DNA of 64,000 bases from Lactiplantibacillus mudanjiangensis (GTDB lineage: Bacteria > Bacillota > Bacilli > Lactobacillales > Lactobacillaceae). The translations under genes and the position numbers were made by a program. Below, one piece after another: positions 16,637-25,064 of this stretch; position 1 is the first letter of the stretch; every line of letters starts with the position of its first letter. The DNA lies in the NCBI RefSeq assembly GCF_005405385.1, contig NZ_BJDY01000004.1, positions 186,001 through 250,000 of the forward strand. The letters are read 5' to 3'. The notes under the pieces were generated by a model. It was not told the DNA's origin, made no database searches, and saw only the letters and a list, made by a program, of their open reading frames with translations.

Positions 16637-17311
16637 TTAATAATTAAAATTAAGTGCTAAAGCTTTCGGTGCCACGGGTTGGCTATAAAAATACCCTTGA
16701 TGAATCGTCACTTGATACTTCGCGGCGAGGGCCTGATCTTGAGGATCTTCAATACCTTCCAAAATCATCGTCAGTTGGTTTTTTTCAGCTTGTTGTGTCC
16801 AAAAGGCTAACTGTTCTGGGATTTTGTCTGCATCGCCAGTCATGCGCAAGTTTTGCATGGCAAACTTAATCTTATCAGCATAGGGTAAAAACGCTTTAAT
16901 ATTGGCGTATGTATTGGAACCAGTTCCGACATCATCTAGATCAAGCATCATATCGTGTGCATGTAAGACCTCACTGTAATGTTTCATTTGCGCTAATGTC
17001 GGTGCTTCAGTGAATTCAATAGCTAGATTGACCGACTTTAAGCGTTGCTTGAGTTTAAGAATCGTTGGCAGCGTATCTGGTAGATCGAATTGAGCCTGGT
17101 TTAAGTTGAAGGCTAAGAATTGATGTGCCAGTTTCGGGCCTAGTTCTTGCGCGGTTTGTTCAAGCAATGTGGCCTGTTCAGCAATAGATAATTCAAGAAA
17201 GTTGGTTGGGACGCGCCAACCATCGGGACCATATTTACGTAGCAGTGTTTCGTAACCGTAGACTTGTCGGTCATGGACATCCACTTGAGGTTGTACGAAA
17301 AATTTAAAAAT
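16637..17311 (-). CDS. EAL-domain protein, likely AUU (or AUC) start
   Basis: A stand-alone EAL domain, predicted cyclic-di-GMP phosphodiesterase, about 224 residues. The first canonical start (GTG at 17284) would remove the conserved N-terminal strand FFVQPQVDV and has no ribosome binding site. Upstream in frame, only ATC and ATT follow a perfect AGGAGG (17320-17325), with ATT at 17309-17311 at ideal 8-nt spacing, and a TAG closes the frame just before. Active-site residues appear kept: Glu of YGYETLL (EAL variant ETL), Asn of FNLNQ, Glu of IEFTE, the DD of LDLDDVGTG, Lys of KIKFA, Glu of LEGIED and Gln of HQGYFYS. No GGDEF gene is in the window. Confidence 0.85.
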   Translation of the reverse strand: MFKFFVQPQVDVHDRQVYGYETLLRKYGPDGWRVPTNFLELSIAEQATLLEQTAQELGPKLAHQFLAFNLNQAQFDLPDTLPTILKLKQRLKSVNLAIEFTEAPTLAQMKHYSEVLHAHDMMLDLDDVGTGSNTYANIKAFLPYADKIKFAMQNLRMTGDADKIPEQLAFWTQQAEKNQLTMILEGIEDPQDQALAAKYQVTIHQGYFYSQPVAPKALALNFNY

Positions 17312-17518
17312 GATACTCTCCTCCTAACGCCTGGTGGGTCCAATTCAGGCGCGATATTAGTTAAACTTATTGTATGATAAAACTATTTAGGGCGCAATTA
17401 GTTTGTAACGAAAACGCTTAAAAATATAATATTTTTTATAGACTGAAAGAGTTGACGGTTATTTTTTTGCAATCCTTACTGGTTAGCATAGGTGGCTAAG
17501 CGACTAAAACACTGGGTT

Positions 17519-17547
17519 TTGACAATAACCGGATGGCTCGCTATACT
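17519..17547 (+). promoter_or_regulatory. Promoter of the 102-residue protein gene
   Basis: TTGACA (17519-17524), 17-bp spacer, TATACT (17542-17547), a near-ideal sigma-A promoter 24 bp before the start codon. Confidence 0.65.
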
Positions 17548-17570
17548 AGCATTTGAAGTGAGGGATTAAG

Positions 17571-17879
17571 TTGAAAAATCATGAAGTTTTAGATTTGATT
17601 CAAGAAATTACCCGCAATGACGGGACGACTTATATGGAAATTGGGAATATGGTCATGAATGGCCGGGCTGAACTAGCAGCTGAACGCGGGTTCATTAAAC
17701 AAGTTCGTATCTTGCAATTGAACATTCCACATTCAATCCATGTGGAAAATTATCAACAATACATTAACGAAAATTTTGAGATTCCAGACGAATCAATGGA
17801 TCATTGGGAAGAATGGACGAAGACGCCCGATATGCAAGCAGAAGTTGATTTGATCTTAAAAGAAAACCATGTTGGTTAG
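17571..17879 (+). CDS. Uncharacterised 102-residue cytosolic protein
   Basis: I do not recognise a family. The protein starts with TTG behind GTGAGGG, is acidic, soluble and mostly helical by composition, without membrane segment or cysteine pair. It has a near-consensus promoter 24 bp upstream and an intrinsic terminator, so it is very likely a real, well-expressed monocistronic gene. No neighbour gives a functional hint. Confidence 0.7.
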   Translation: MKNHEVLDLIQEITRNDGTTYMEIGNMVMNGRAELAAERGFIKQVRILQLNIPHSIHVENYQQYINENFEIPDESMDHWEEWTKTPDMQAEVDLILKENHVG

Positions 17880-17884
17880 GATTA

Positions 17885-17918
17885 ATTGCGCTTGAGAAAA
17901 CTCAAACGCTTTTTTTAT
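17885..17918 (+). terminator. Terminator
   Basis: GCGCTTGAG-AAAA-CTCAAACGC hairpin followed by seven T residues. Confidence 0.8.
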
Positions 17919-17970
17919 ACGGCGATTGCGTGGTATCTTTAATGATGCTTGCTTAGAGAGGGGACTTAGC

Positions 17971-18393
17971 TTGAATAACGAGCTTTATCAATTTATGCAA
18001 AGTCATTTTCAAACTAAATTTCGATTTCGAAATGAATTTGAAGCGAACTTAACACTAAAAATTTTAGTTCATTTGGTTGAAGAACATGCTGACAGCTGGC
18101 TGTTAACTAGGCGTGAGATTGAAGCGATGGTCGGTCAATCGCTAGATGCACCAGCATTGCGGCGGGCCTATTTCCCGCTAAAAACGATTGCGCTATTGGA
18201 GACCGCTTTAGATGAACTCAGTACACTGAGTCTGATCGTGTCGCAATCAGAGGGACGGACCCGGTATCCGGTTTTTCAAAGCATTCAATTGGATCAAGTT
18301 TGTGAACGTTTAATGTTTCATTTGAATGTAGCGGTGCTACCTCGATTAACGCAATGGGCCGGCGAATTGGCACAAGTGAAGAATAGGAGATAA
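17971..18393 (+). CDS. Uncharacterised 140-residue protein
   Basis: No family recognised. The frame is open from 17926, but the best start is the TTG at 17971, preceded by GAGAGGGGA at normal spacing. The middle (about residues 35-95) has an alternation of helices and a short charged loop that could be a winged-helix fold (REIEAMVGQSL, then LETALDELSTLSLI, then a wing-like SEGRTRYPVF), so a DNA-binding role is possible but unproven. It is followed after 5 bp by the nitroreductase gene and is probably co-transcribed with it. Confidence 0.65.
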   Translation: MNNELYQFMQSHFQTKFRFRNEFEANLTLKILVHLVEEHADSWLLTRREIEAMVGQSLDAPALRRAYFPLKTIALLETALDELSTLSLIVSQSEGRTRYPVFQSIQLDQVCERLMFHLNVAVLPRLTQWAGELAQVKNRR

Positions 18394-18398
18394 GATCA

Positions 18399-19160
18399 TT
18401 GTCTAATAGAGTGATTGATACATTAAATGCTCACCGAACACGGCGAAACTTTACGGACCAAGCGGTGAGTGATGAAACGTTAGCGACAATTGTGACGACT
18501 GCCCAACAGGCACCCACGAGTCAGTATTTACAGGCATATAGCTTAGTAGAGGTTACTGACCCAACGGTTCGCCAGCGTCTGGCCTCGATTACCACTAAAA
18601 AGACGGTTGCAGGTAAAGGTCGTTTGCTGGTCGTTTTAGCTGATCAGAATCGTAATGTCCAATTAGCGGCAACGCCAACGGCCAAGCGCGCATTGACCGA
18701 ATTAGATCGGTTTATGGGGAGCGTGGAAGATGCGACCTTATTCACCGAAGCCATGGTGATGGTGACGGAAAGTCTTGGTTTAGGTAGTGTTGTCTTAGGA
18801 TCTATTAATAATGATACGCAGGCCGTGATTGAGTTATTGAACTTACCTGCATTAACGTTACCGGTATTTGGATTTCAAATTGGGTATCCAGCTACAACAC
18901 CCGAACGAAAACCGCGTTTAGGTTTGGATGCGATTCTATTTAAAGATCGGTATGCACAACCAGCTAGTTATCAAGCGAGCTTAACGGCGTTTGATCAGCA
19001 GTTACACGATTATTATCAACAACGAGGCAGTCACGCTCGCGATGAACATTTGAGTCAGATGACGCAAGAAGCATTGGGTTCATCTGCGAAACGACATGAC
19101 TTTTTAAAAATTGCGCGGCAACAGGGCTTTTTACCTGAATTGACTGAATTAAGCGATTAA
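18399..19160 (+). CDS. NfsA-like FMN-dependent nitroreductase/oxidoreductase
   Basis: A 253-residue nitroreductase-family flavoprotein, probably NADPH-dependent with FMN. The N-terminal HRTRRNFTDQAVSDE motif binds FMN, QAPTSQYLQ is the second flavin contact, and GLGSVVLGSI plus FQIGYPATTPERKPRLG form the NfsA-type C-terminal part. Reductases of this type act on quinones, flavins or nitro compounds. The start is a TTG behind AGGAGA at 7-nt spacing, consistent with the two TTG starts just upstream. It is probably the second gene of a two-gene unit with the 140-residue protein. Confidence 0.87.
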   Translation: MSNRVIDTLNAHRTRRNFTDQAVSDETLATIVTTAQQAPTSQYLQAYSLVEVTDPTVRQRLASITTKKTVAGKGRLLVVLADQNRNVQLAATPTAKRALTELDRFMGSVEDATLFTEAMVMVTESLGLGSVVLGSINNDTQAVIELLNLPALTLPVFGFQIGYPATTPERKPRLGLDAILFKDRYAQPASYQASLTAFDQQLHDYYQQRGSHARDEHLSQMTQEALGSSAKRHDFLKIARQQGFLPELTELSD

Positions 19161-19170
19161 GTTAATGTAA

Positions 19171-19221
19171 ACAAAACAGCGAGTCGTTCGGTATTTTCTA
19201 CCGAGCGACTCGCTGTTTTAT
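19171..19221 (+). terminator. Terminator of the nitroreductase unit
   Basis: AAAACAGCGAGTCGTTCGGTA pairs with TACCGAGCGACTCGCTGTTTT in a very long, almost perfect stem ending in T residues. Confidence 0.9.
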
Positions 19222-19283
19222 TTGCGGTTAAAGATTGAACCTTATATTTTTAGGATAAGCATTAAACGATCAAGCGTTATCAC

Positions 19284-19362
19284 ACTTGCCACCTACCGTC
19301 CGGCTCAATGTGGACTCACTCTCGGTTATAACAGTTGTCACTGGCTGGCGTAGGTGGCAAGT
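19284..19362 (-). repeat. Repeat family 1, copy C (minimal palindromic relic)
   Basis: Only about 79 bp remain, bounded by a perfect 13-bp inverted repeat (ACTTGCCACCTAC / GTAGGTGGCAAGT). It joins the two outermost core arms of the family with an internal deletion and keeps the CCGGCTCAATGTG and CTCACTCTCGG blocks. The terminal repeats are gone. It lies in the 3' region of glpK. Confidence 0.7.
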
Positions 19363-19380
19363 CTCACGCACGATTGGCAG

Positions 19381-20910
<1,530 letters not shown>

Positions 20911-20931
20911 TCATTAATTAATATCGCCTTT

Positions 20932-20945
20932 TGAAAGCGATTTAT
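20932..20945. promoter_or_regulatory. Candidate cre site upstream of glpK
   Basis: TGAAAGCGATTTAT fits the cre core TGWAANCGNT and differs at the last two informative positions. It is about 40 bp upstream of the glpK start. The rest of the 349-bp gap to the next gene holds AT-rich sequence and a small GGGGCCTAGCCC hairpin near 21018. Confidence 0.4.
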
Positions 20946-21172
20946 TGATTAGTTATTTACGATTAAGATTAGCATGATTTGTTAGATTTGTGAATAAATA
21001 TAAGAAACTTAATAAGTAGGGGCCTAGCCCTAACTAATCAACTTTTTAGGCTTGAAAGTAACTATTGAATGTAGACCAATCTTTTGATTTAGAAAGGGTT
21101 ACCATTGTCAACAAGACACACTTTACTAAAAATAACGGATTTTAGTCACATGATAACGGGCTGTGCAAATGC

Positions 21173-21200
21173 TTGAAAAATAGACCAATTCCAATATAAT
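21173..21200 (+). promoter_or_regulatory. Promoter of the DUF2812-like gene
   Basis: TTGAAA (21173-21178), 16-bp spacer, TATAAT (21195-21200), about 45 bp before the start. Confidence 0.6.
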
Positions 21201-21244
21201 AGGGCCTTAACTAAGTGGTGATTTATTCTTGGAGGTGACAAACG

Positions 21245-22027
21245 ATGAAAAAAACACGTTATTTTTTAAAGGGTGCGATTGCAGAACAACGGTGGTTAGC
21301 GAAACAGGCTCAGCGTGGGTGGCAATTGGTGGCTATTCAAAAGAATCAATACCATTTTGTCGCACAACGTCAGCCGCAATTATGGCAAGCTGAATATGTG
21401 CCAACGGCTACCGTCACGGCGCAGGCGGATTTGTTTGCGAATTTACTGACTTATACAGATGAGCAAACTGCAATGACTGCTGTCTATACACCGGCGCCAG
21501 CTACCGCACGGTTGGTAACGGCGGATGCGCCTCAGCGATTAAAAGTTTATCGTTATGCCCGTGATCGTGCGATTAATTGGTTAAATGCTTGGGTGATTGG
21601 TGTATGGCTGCTAATGTGTGCCGCCGTTGTTGGTTCGGCTCAAGCACCGGTTAGTCTGGCTAATACTACTTTATTGCTAAGTGGATTAGGGATTGGTGCG
21701 GGCATCATGTTACTTGGGTTAGTGACGTGTGGCCGGCTGGTGCTTCGTTATCATCGTCAAGTTCGTATTTTGGTTCAGCGAACGGATGATACTAAACATT
21801 CATGGCAACCAACATTTCATATCCAGTTTCACCATCAAGATTTGGCCCCAGATACTGAGCGGTTGGCGTCATTAGGCAAGTGGTTGATGACGATGCAGAA
21901 TCAAAAGGGCGATTATTGGTTCGACTTACGAACCACCTTAAGTGCGCATGAACTACAAGCGGAGTTACAGAAATATCTGAAACAAACTGATTTTACGGTG
22001 GTTTCGTTTCTTGGGGTTTACTCATAA
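21245..22027 (+). CDS. DUF2812-like membrane protein
   Basis: A 260-residue protein whose N-terminus (EQRWLAKQAQRGWQL, residues about 14-28) resembles DUF2812 proteins, which carry an E-x-x-W-L-x-x-x-A-x-x-G-W element and usually two central transmembrane helices. Here the helices lie at about 112-130 and 140-165. DUF2812 genes often accompany PadR regulators, but none is adjacent here. A GGAGG ribosome binding site precedes the ATG. The C-terminal soluble half has no recognised motif. Function unknown. Confidence 0.7.
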   Translation: MKKTRYFLKGAIAEQRWLAKQAQRGWQLVAIQKNQYHFVAQRQPQLWQAEYVPTATVTAQADLFANLLTYTDEQTAMTAVYTPAPATARLVTADAPQRLKVYRYARDRAINWLNAWVIGVWLLMCAAVVGSAQAPVSLANTTLLLSGLGIGAGIMLLGLVTCGRLVLRYHRQVRILVQRTDDTKHSWQPTFHIQFHHQDLAPDTERLASLGKWLMTMQNQKGDYWFDLRTTLSAHELQAELQKYLKQTDFTVVSFLGVYS

Positions 22028-22070
22028 TGTTGTAAAATGTGAATTAGATTTAAAAATGATTAAAAAACAC

Positions 22071-22099
22071 TTGCAACTATCTGAGCAGGGTGGTATATT
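22071..22099 (+). promoter_or_regulatory. tRNA promoter
   Basis: TTGCAA (22071-22076), exactly 17 bp, TATATT (22094-22099), with an A/T-rich tract upstream that could act as an UP element. The predicted start is about 8 nt before the mature tRNA. Confidence 0.75.
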
Positions 22100-22113
22100 A
22101 TTGACATAGTCAT

Positions 22114-22185
22114 TGCTCGGTAGTTCAGCGGTAGAATAATTGACTGTTAATCAAGAGGTCGCTGGTTCGATCCCAGCCCGAGCAG
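22114..22185 (+). tRNA. tRNA-Asn (GTT), single-gene unit
   Basis: The 72-nt sequence folds as a cloverleaf: acceptor TGCTCGG/CCGAGCA, D-arm GTTC-AGCGGTA-GAAT, anticodon loop CTGTTAA (anticodon GTT at positions 34-36) and T-arm GCTGG-TTCGATC-CCAGC, with discriminator G. The CCA end is not encoded. The first anticodon-stem pair is A-G, a mismatch, and the D-stem contains a G-T pair. The acceptor and D-arm differ from the usual Firmicute tRNA-Asn (which begins TCCGC in B. subtilis). It stands alone with its own strong promoter and terminator. Confidence 0.85.
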
Positions 22186-22202
22186 TTGTCATTTTTGTTA
22201 GT

Positions 22203-22234
22203 AGCGGTATCTCAGTCAGAGATACCGCTTTTGT
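22203..22234 (+). terminator. tRNA-Asn terminator
   Basis: AGCGGTATCTC-AGTCA-GAGATACCGCT hairpin followed by TTTTG, about 17 nt after the tRNA. Confidence 0.85.
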
Positions 22235-22336
22235 GACCTAACATTAATGGACAAAGCCGCGTCAGATCAACGTCAAGTGTTCAAAGTTTAGTCATAAAAA
22301 GAACATGAAAAACTTTCTGACAAACCTTGACTATTC

Positions 22337-22373
22337 TTGACTATGGCCGTATACTTACTATATAAAAGTAAGT
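22337..22373 (+). promoter_or_regulatory. spx-paralogue promoter with overlapping inverted repeat
   Basis: TTGACT (22337-22342) and TATAAA (22361-22366) form the promoter. The perfect inverted repeat ACTTACT-N7-AGTAAGT (22353-22373) covers the -10 box, and a third ACTTACTG lies downstream at about 22381. TACT/AGTA-type palindromes of this shape are recognised by HxlR-family redox regulators; B. subtilis YodB represses spx through a similar site. No such regulator gene is in the window. Confidence 0.55.
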
Positions 22374-22410
22374 GATAAAGGACTTACTGTAAATTTAGGA
22401 GGAATTCATC

Positions 22411-22833
22411 GTGACAGTAAACTTATATTATTCAACATCTAGCAAGTCAAGCCGTAGTGCGCGGGCATGGTTGGTTGCTAACAGCATTGCTTTCAATGAA
22501 CGCGACATTATTGCGAACCCACTAGATCGCGATGAATTGAAACAAATCCTCCGGCTGACTGAAAATGGCTTCGAGGACATTGTTTCAACGCGTTCTAAAG
22601 CTTTCAAGGCCTTGCATATCGACTTGTCAGATTTAGGTTTCAACCAGTTGTTAGACTTATTAGTCGAAAAACCCCAACTCTTGAAGCGACCAATCATTTA
22701 TGATGGGCGCCGGTTGCAAATTGGTTATAACGAAGAAGATATTCGCGCATTTTTGCCGCGTTCAGTTCGTAAGTCGGAATTACGTGAAATTCAACAAAAA
22801 CTATATGATGATGATCAACAAGCCGTTGGTTAA
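22411..22833 (+). CDS. Spx/ArsC-family regulator lacking the CxxC redox switch
   Basis: A 140-residue Spx-type regulator, which in relatives binds the RNA polymerase alpha C-terminal domain to redirect transcription under thiol stress. The conserved LRLTENGFEDIVSTRSK and RRLQIGYNEEDIRAFLP segments are present. At the N-terminus, where Spx has C-x-x-C in a SPSCTSCRKA context, this protein has STSSKSSRSA, so both switch cysteines are serine. It cannot form the regulatory disulfide and may act constitutively or be controlled by amount. The start is a GTG behind AGGAGGA. Confidence 0.9.
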   Translation: MTVNLYYSTSSKSSRSARAWLVANSIAFNERDIIANPLDRDELKQILRLTENGFEDIVSTRSKAFKALHIDLSDLGFNQLLDLLVEKPQLLKRPIIYDGRRLQIGYNEEDIRAFLPRSVRKSELREIQQKLYDDDQQAVG

Positions 22834-22845
22834 CATTAATTAAAC

Positions 22846-22876
22846 CAAGATCTCGGGTAACCGGGGTCTTTTTTTG
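22846..22876 (+). terminator. Terminator
   Basis: AGATCTCGG-GTAA-CCGGGGTCT hairpin followed by seven T residues. Confidence 0.8.
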
Positions 22877-22951
22877 AGCTGATTAATTGGTTTTTGGTAG
22901 TCCATTGTGTACAATTGGAATAATCAAAATGGTAAAAGGGAGTTATGAATC

Positions 22952-23146
22952 ATGAGCACAACCGATCAAGCTGCTTGGGCGATGCAAGAATTAGCCAAGC
23001 TAAAAACAACTGAAAATGACGCCATAGTCGACGGCATCATCAAAGTGATTGACGATCAGCAAGCCGAGATTGAAAGTTTGCGTGGGTCGATGGAAGGTCA
23101 ATTATGGAGTCCAACGAGTTGGCATCAAGATCAACAAAATCGTTAG
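22952..23146 (+). CDS. Uncharacterised 64-residue protein
   Basis: A small, acidic, soluble protein with a predicted helical middle (AIVDGIIKVIDDQQAEIESLR) and no recognised family. An AAAAGGGAG ribosome binding site lies 8-10 nt before the ATG, and a strong terminator follows, so it is probably expressed. No functional inference is possible from the neighbours. Confidence 0.65.
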   Translation: MSTTDQAAWAMQELAKLKTTENDAIVDGIIKVIDDQQAEIESLRGSMEGQLWSPTSWHQDQQNR

Positions 23147-23156
23147 GTTTAGTTAA

Positions 23157-23201
23157 AATAGCCTGTTTCTGGAATGTTATCCGGAAACAGGCTATTTATT
23201 T
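23157..23201. terminator. Bidirectional terminator
   Basis: AAATAGCCTGTTTC and GAAACAGGCTATTT arms form a stem between the convergent 64-residue gene and cadD. Confidence 0.85.
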
Positions 23202-23805
23202 AGATTAGCGTTAAGAGATGTTGAACAGTGCCACTTTCTAACATGATGTAAGCACCTAAACCGATGTACACAACAGCGGTGATGTAACGACCATAGCGTT
23301 CGAGCAAATCGGCGACTTTTGGAATCTTAATGAGTAAGTAACCTAAATAGCAAAACACACTCAGCATGACTAAGAAAGTGAATAGTATGATGAATAGGGC
23401 TGATGGCTTGGCCTGGGTGAAGATCGGGACATAAATCCCAATATTATCTGCACCACATGTTGCAATTGTGACGACGGCCACGTTGAGTATAATGTTGCGG
23501 CGTTGTTGCATTTGAGTGGTGACCACCGCGTCATCATCTTTTTCGCCCACAACCAGCAGTTGTATGCCCATAAAGATGGGGATGAGTCCTAGTAGACCAA
23601 GCAGCCATTCTTGCGGCACGAAACCTAAGACGAAGGCCATGATCAGACTGGCAGCGACTAAGACAGCGGTACCTAAGAGATCGCCCCAGTAAACTAACCA
23701 ACGTTGTTTAGCCGGAACAGATCCGAAAATGACCATTAAAATAATTAGGTAGTCAATACTTGTTGAAATATAGGCGGTAATGCCAGTTAGAACAGCAGCT
23801 TGCAT
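23200..23805 (-). CDS. cadD: CadD-family cadmium resistance transporter
   Basis: A membrane protein of the CadD/LysE-like superfamily that exports Cd2+ or a related substrate. About five to six transmembrane helices are visible, and the CadD signature TCGADNIGIYVP (about residues 118-129) is intact. Two in-frame ATGs exist; the second (23803-23805) is favoured because GGAG lies 9 nt before it, while the first touches the Shine-Dalgarno. CadD genes are often paired with the ArsR-type repressor CadC, which is missing here, yet tandem repeats overlap the promoter. Confidence 0.85.
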   Translation of the reverse strand: MQAAVLTGITAYISTSIDYLIILMVIFGSVPAKQRWLVYWGDLLGTAVLVAASLIMAFVLGFVPQEWLLGLLGLIPIFMGIQLLVVGEKDDDAVVTTQMQQRRNIILNVAVVTIATCGADNIGIYVPIFTQAKPSALFIILFTFLVMLSVFCYLGYLLIKIPKVADLLERYGRYITAVVYIGLGAYIMLESGTVQHLLTLI

Positions 23806-23841
23806 GCGTATCATCTCCAGTAATTTTTATATATGCTATTT

Positions 23842-23882
23842 TTAACATATGTAGATATTAACATATATTCATAAACTTGCAA
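23842..23882 (-). promoter_or_regulatory. cadD promoter with tandem repeats
   Basis: Read on the minus strand, TTGCAA (23877-23882), 16-bp spacer and TAATAT (23855-23860) make a promoter. The 9-bp sequence TTAACATAT (plus strand) is repeated at 23842-23850 and 23858-23866, flanking and overlapping the -10 box at a helical spacing of 16 bp, as expected for an operator. Confidence 0.45.
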
Positions 23883-23911
23883 GTCTTTATTGAACAAACG
23901 TAAAGTGGTTT

Positions 23912-24064
23912 TCTGGGCTCAAAAGTGGGGTGGCAGCCCGCACTTTGGCTGGAACCGGTCCCCACAGCCGGCAGAATCGATGGCTAGCGTAGGTGACAAA
24001 TTTAATCCAACTTAGGTCAATGTTGGTAAGGTTTCGACCAATACAGTTAATTTTCAACCTTTAG
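23912..24064 (-). repeat. Repeat family 1, copy D (right-end fragment)
   Basis: About 150 bp of the family in reverse orientation. It runs from the GGCTCAAAAG hairpin arm through GGTGGCAGCCCGCAC and GCAGAATCG-GTAGGTGAC to the terminal TTTCAACCTTTAG. The other half and its terminal repeat are missing. It lies upstream of cadD and downstream of the polyphosphate operon. Confidence 0.75.
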
Positions 24065-24073
24065 TTAACCAAC

Positions 24074-24120
24074 AAAAAGTCATCACTGCCCTAATAAGGA
24101 TGACAGTGATGACTTTTGAT
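24074..24120. terminator. Terminator of the polyphosphate operon
   Basis: AAAAGTCATCACTG and CAGTGATGACTTTT form a perfect 14-bp stem around a 15-nt loop, followed on the minus strand by T residues. Confidence 0.85.
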
Positions 24121-25064
24121 TAGCCCTTTATTTTTTGATCGAGTGCGGTCAAATGCTCAAAGAAGACGCCTTCGCGTAACCCGTTTTGTGAGAAGATCAT
24201 GCGATCAGCATCTAAGAAACGCATTAATGTAATAGCCGGAATCATGCCACCGACGATAATATCAGCACGTTCTTTAGCGAGACCGGGAATCTTGGCGCGA
24301 CCAACTGAATCTTGTGTCAAGATTGTGTTAAAAGTTTGATAGATCGCGGTATGTGATAAACGATAACCGTGAATATCTTCAAAATTTAAGAAATGACCTT
24401 GCCGACGGTTGATTTTGGCTAAGGTCCGATTACTACCACCAAGACAAACTAATGGTAGGTTCAAGCCTTGGCGCAACCACCAGACACTGTTGAAAATTTT
24501 GTCGACAAACGTCATGGCTTCAAATAAATTACTGGCGGTTACTTGATCATTCAAGTCGAATTTTTCGGATAAATTAACGGCGCCAATTGGCAAACTAATT
24601 GAATGCTTAGCCTGACCATTGATAATTAGAACCAGTTCGCAACTTCCACCGCCAGTGTCCATCATGACGCAGTTGGTGGTCGGTAATGTATTGACGACTC
24701 CAAGATAGTCGTAATAAGCTTCGGTCGTGCCAGGAATGACATTTAAGTCTAAGCCGACTTCAGCTTTGACCTGTCTTAAAAACTTCTTTTGATTCGTGGC
24801 CACGCGCGTTGCCGCGGTCGCCACCGCTTTGAGGGTGACATTGGGTAAATGCGAGTAGACGGCTTTAAATGCCTGCAAAGCCGTAATGGTTCGTTCGATT
24901 GCGGCCGGTTGCAAGGTGGGTTCATCCGTTAGCATTTCGTCTTCAGATAACCGCACCATTTCTTTTAATTGATGGGTGACTTGATAGCTCCCATCTTTTT
25001 GAATTTGCGTTACAGTCATGCGACAAGAGTTGGAACCCAAGTCGATGACGACTAAATTTTCCAT
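24120..25064 (-). CDS. ppx: Exopolyphosphatase (Ppx/GppA family), short form
   Basis: A 314-residue Ppx/GppA phosphatase that removes terminal phosphate from polyphosphate (or acts on pppGpp). The actin-like fold signatures are present: N-terminal VIDLGSNSCRMTV and central MMDTGGGSCEL. It lacks the HD extension of longer relatives. Its ATG overlaps the ppk stop by one base, so it is the last gene of a translationally coupled ppx2-ppk-ppx1 unit. Having it in one operon with the kinase suggests polyphosphate turnover is set by activity control rather than by separate expression. Confidence 0.93.
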   Translation of the reverse strand: MENLVVIDLGSNSCRMTVTQIQKDGSYQVTHQLKEMVRLSEDEMLTDEPTLQPAAIERTITALQAFKAVYSHLPNVTLKAVATAATRVATNQKKFLRQVKAEVGLDLNVIPGTTEAYYDYLGVVNTLPTTNCVMMDTGGGSCELVLIINGQAKHSISLPIGAVNLSEKFDLNDQVTASNLFEAMTFVDKIFNSVWWLRQGLNLPLVCLGGSNRTLAKINRRQGHFLNFEDIHGYRLSHTAIYQTFNTILTQDSVGRAKIPGLAKERADIIVGGMIPAITLMRFLDADRMIFSQNGLREGVFFEHLTALDQKIKG

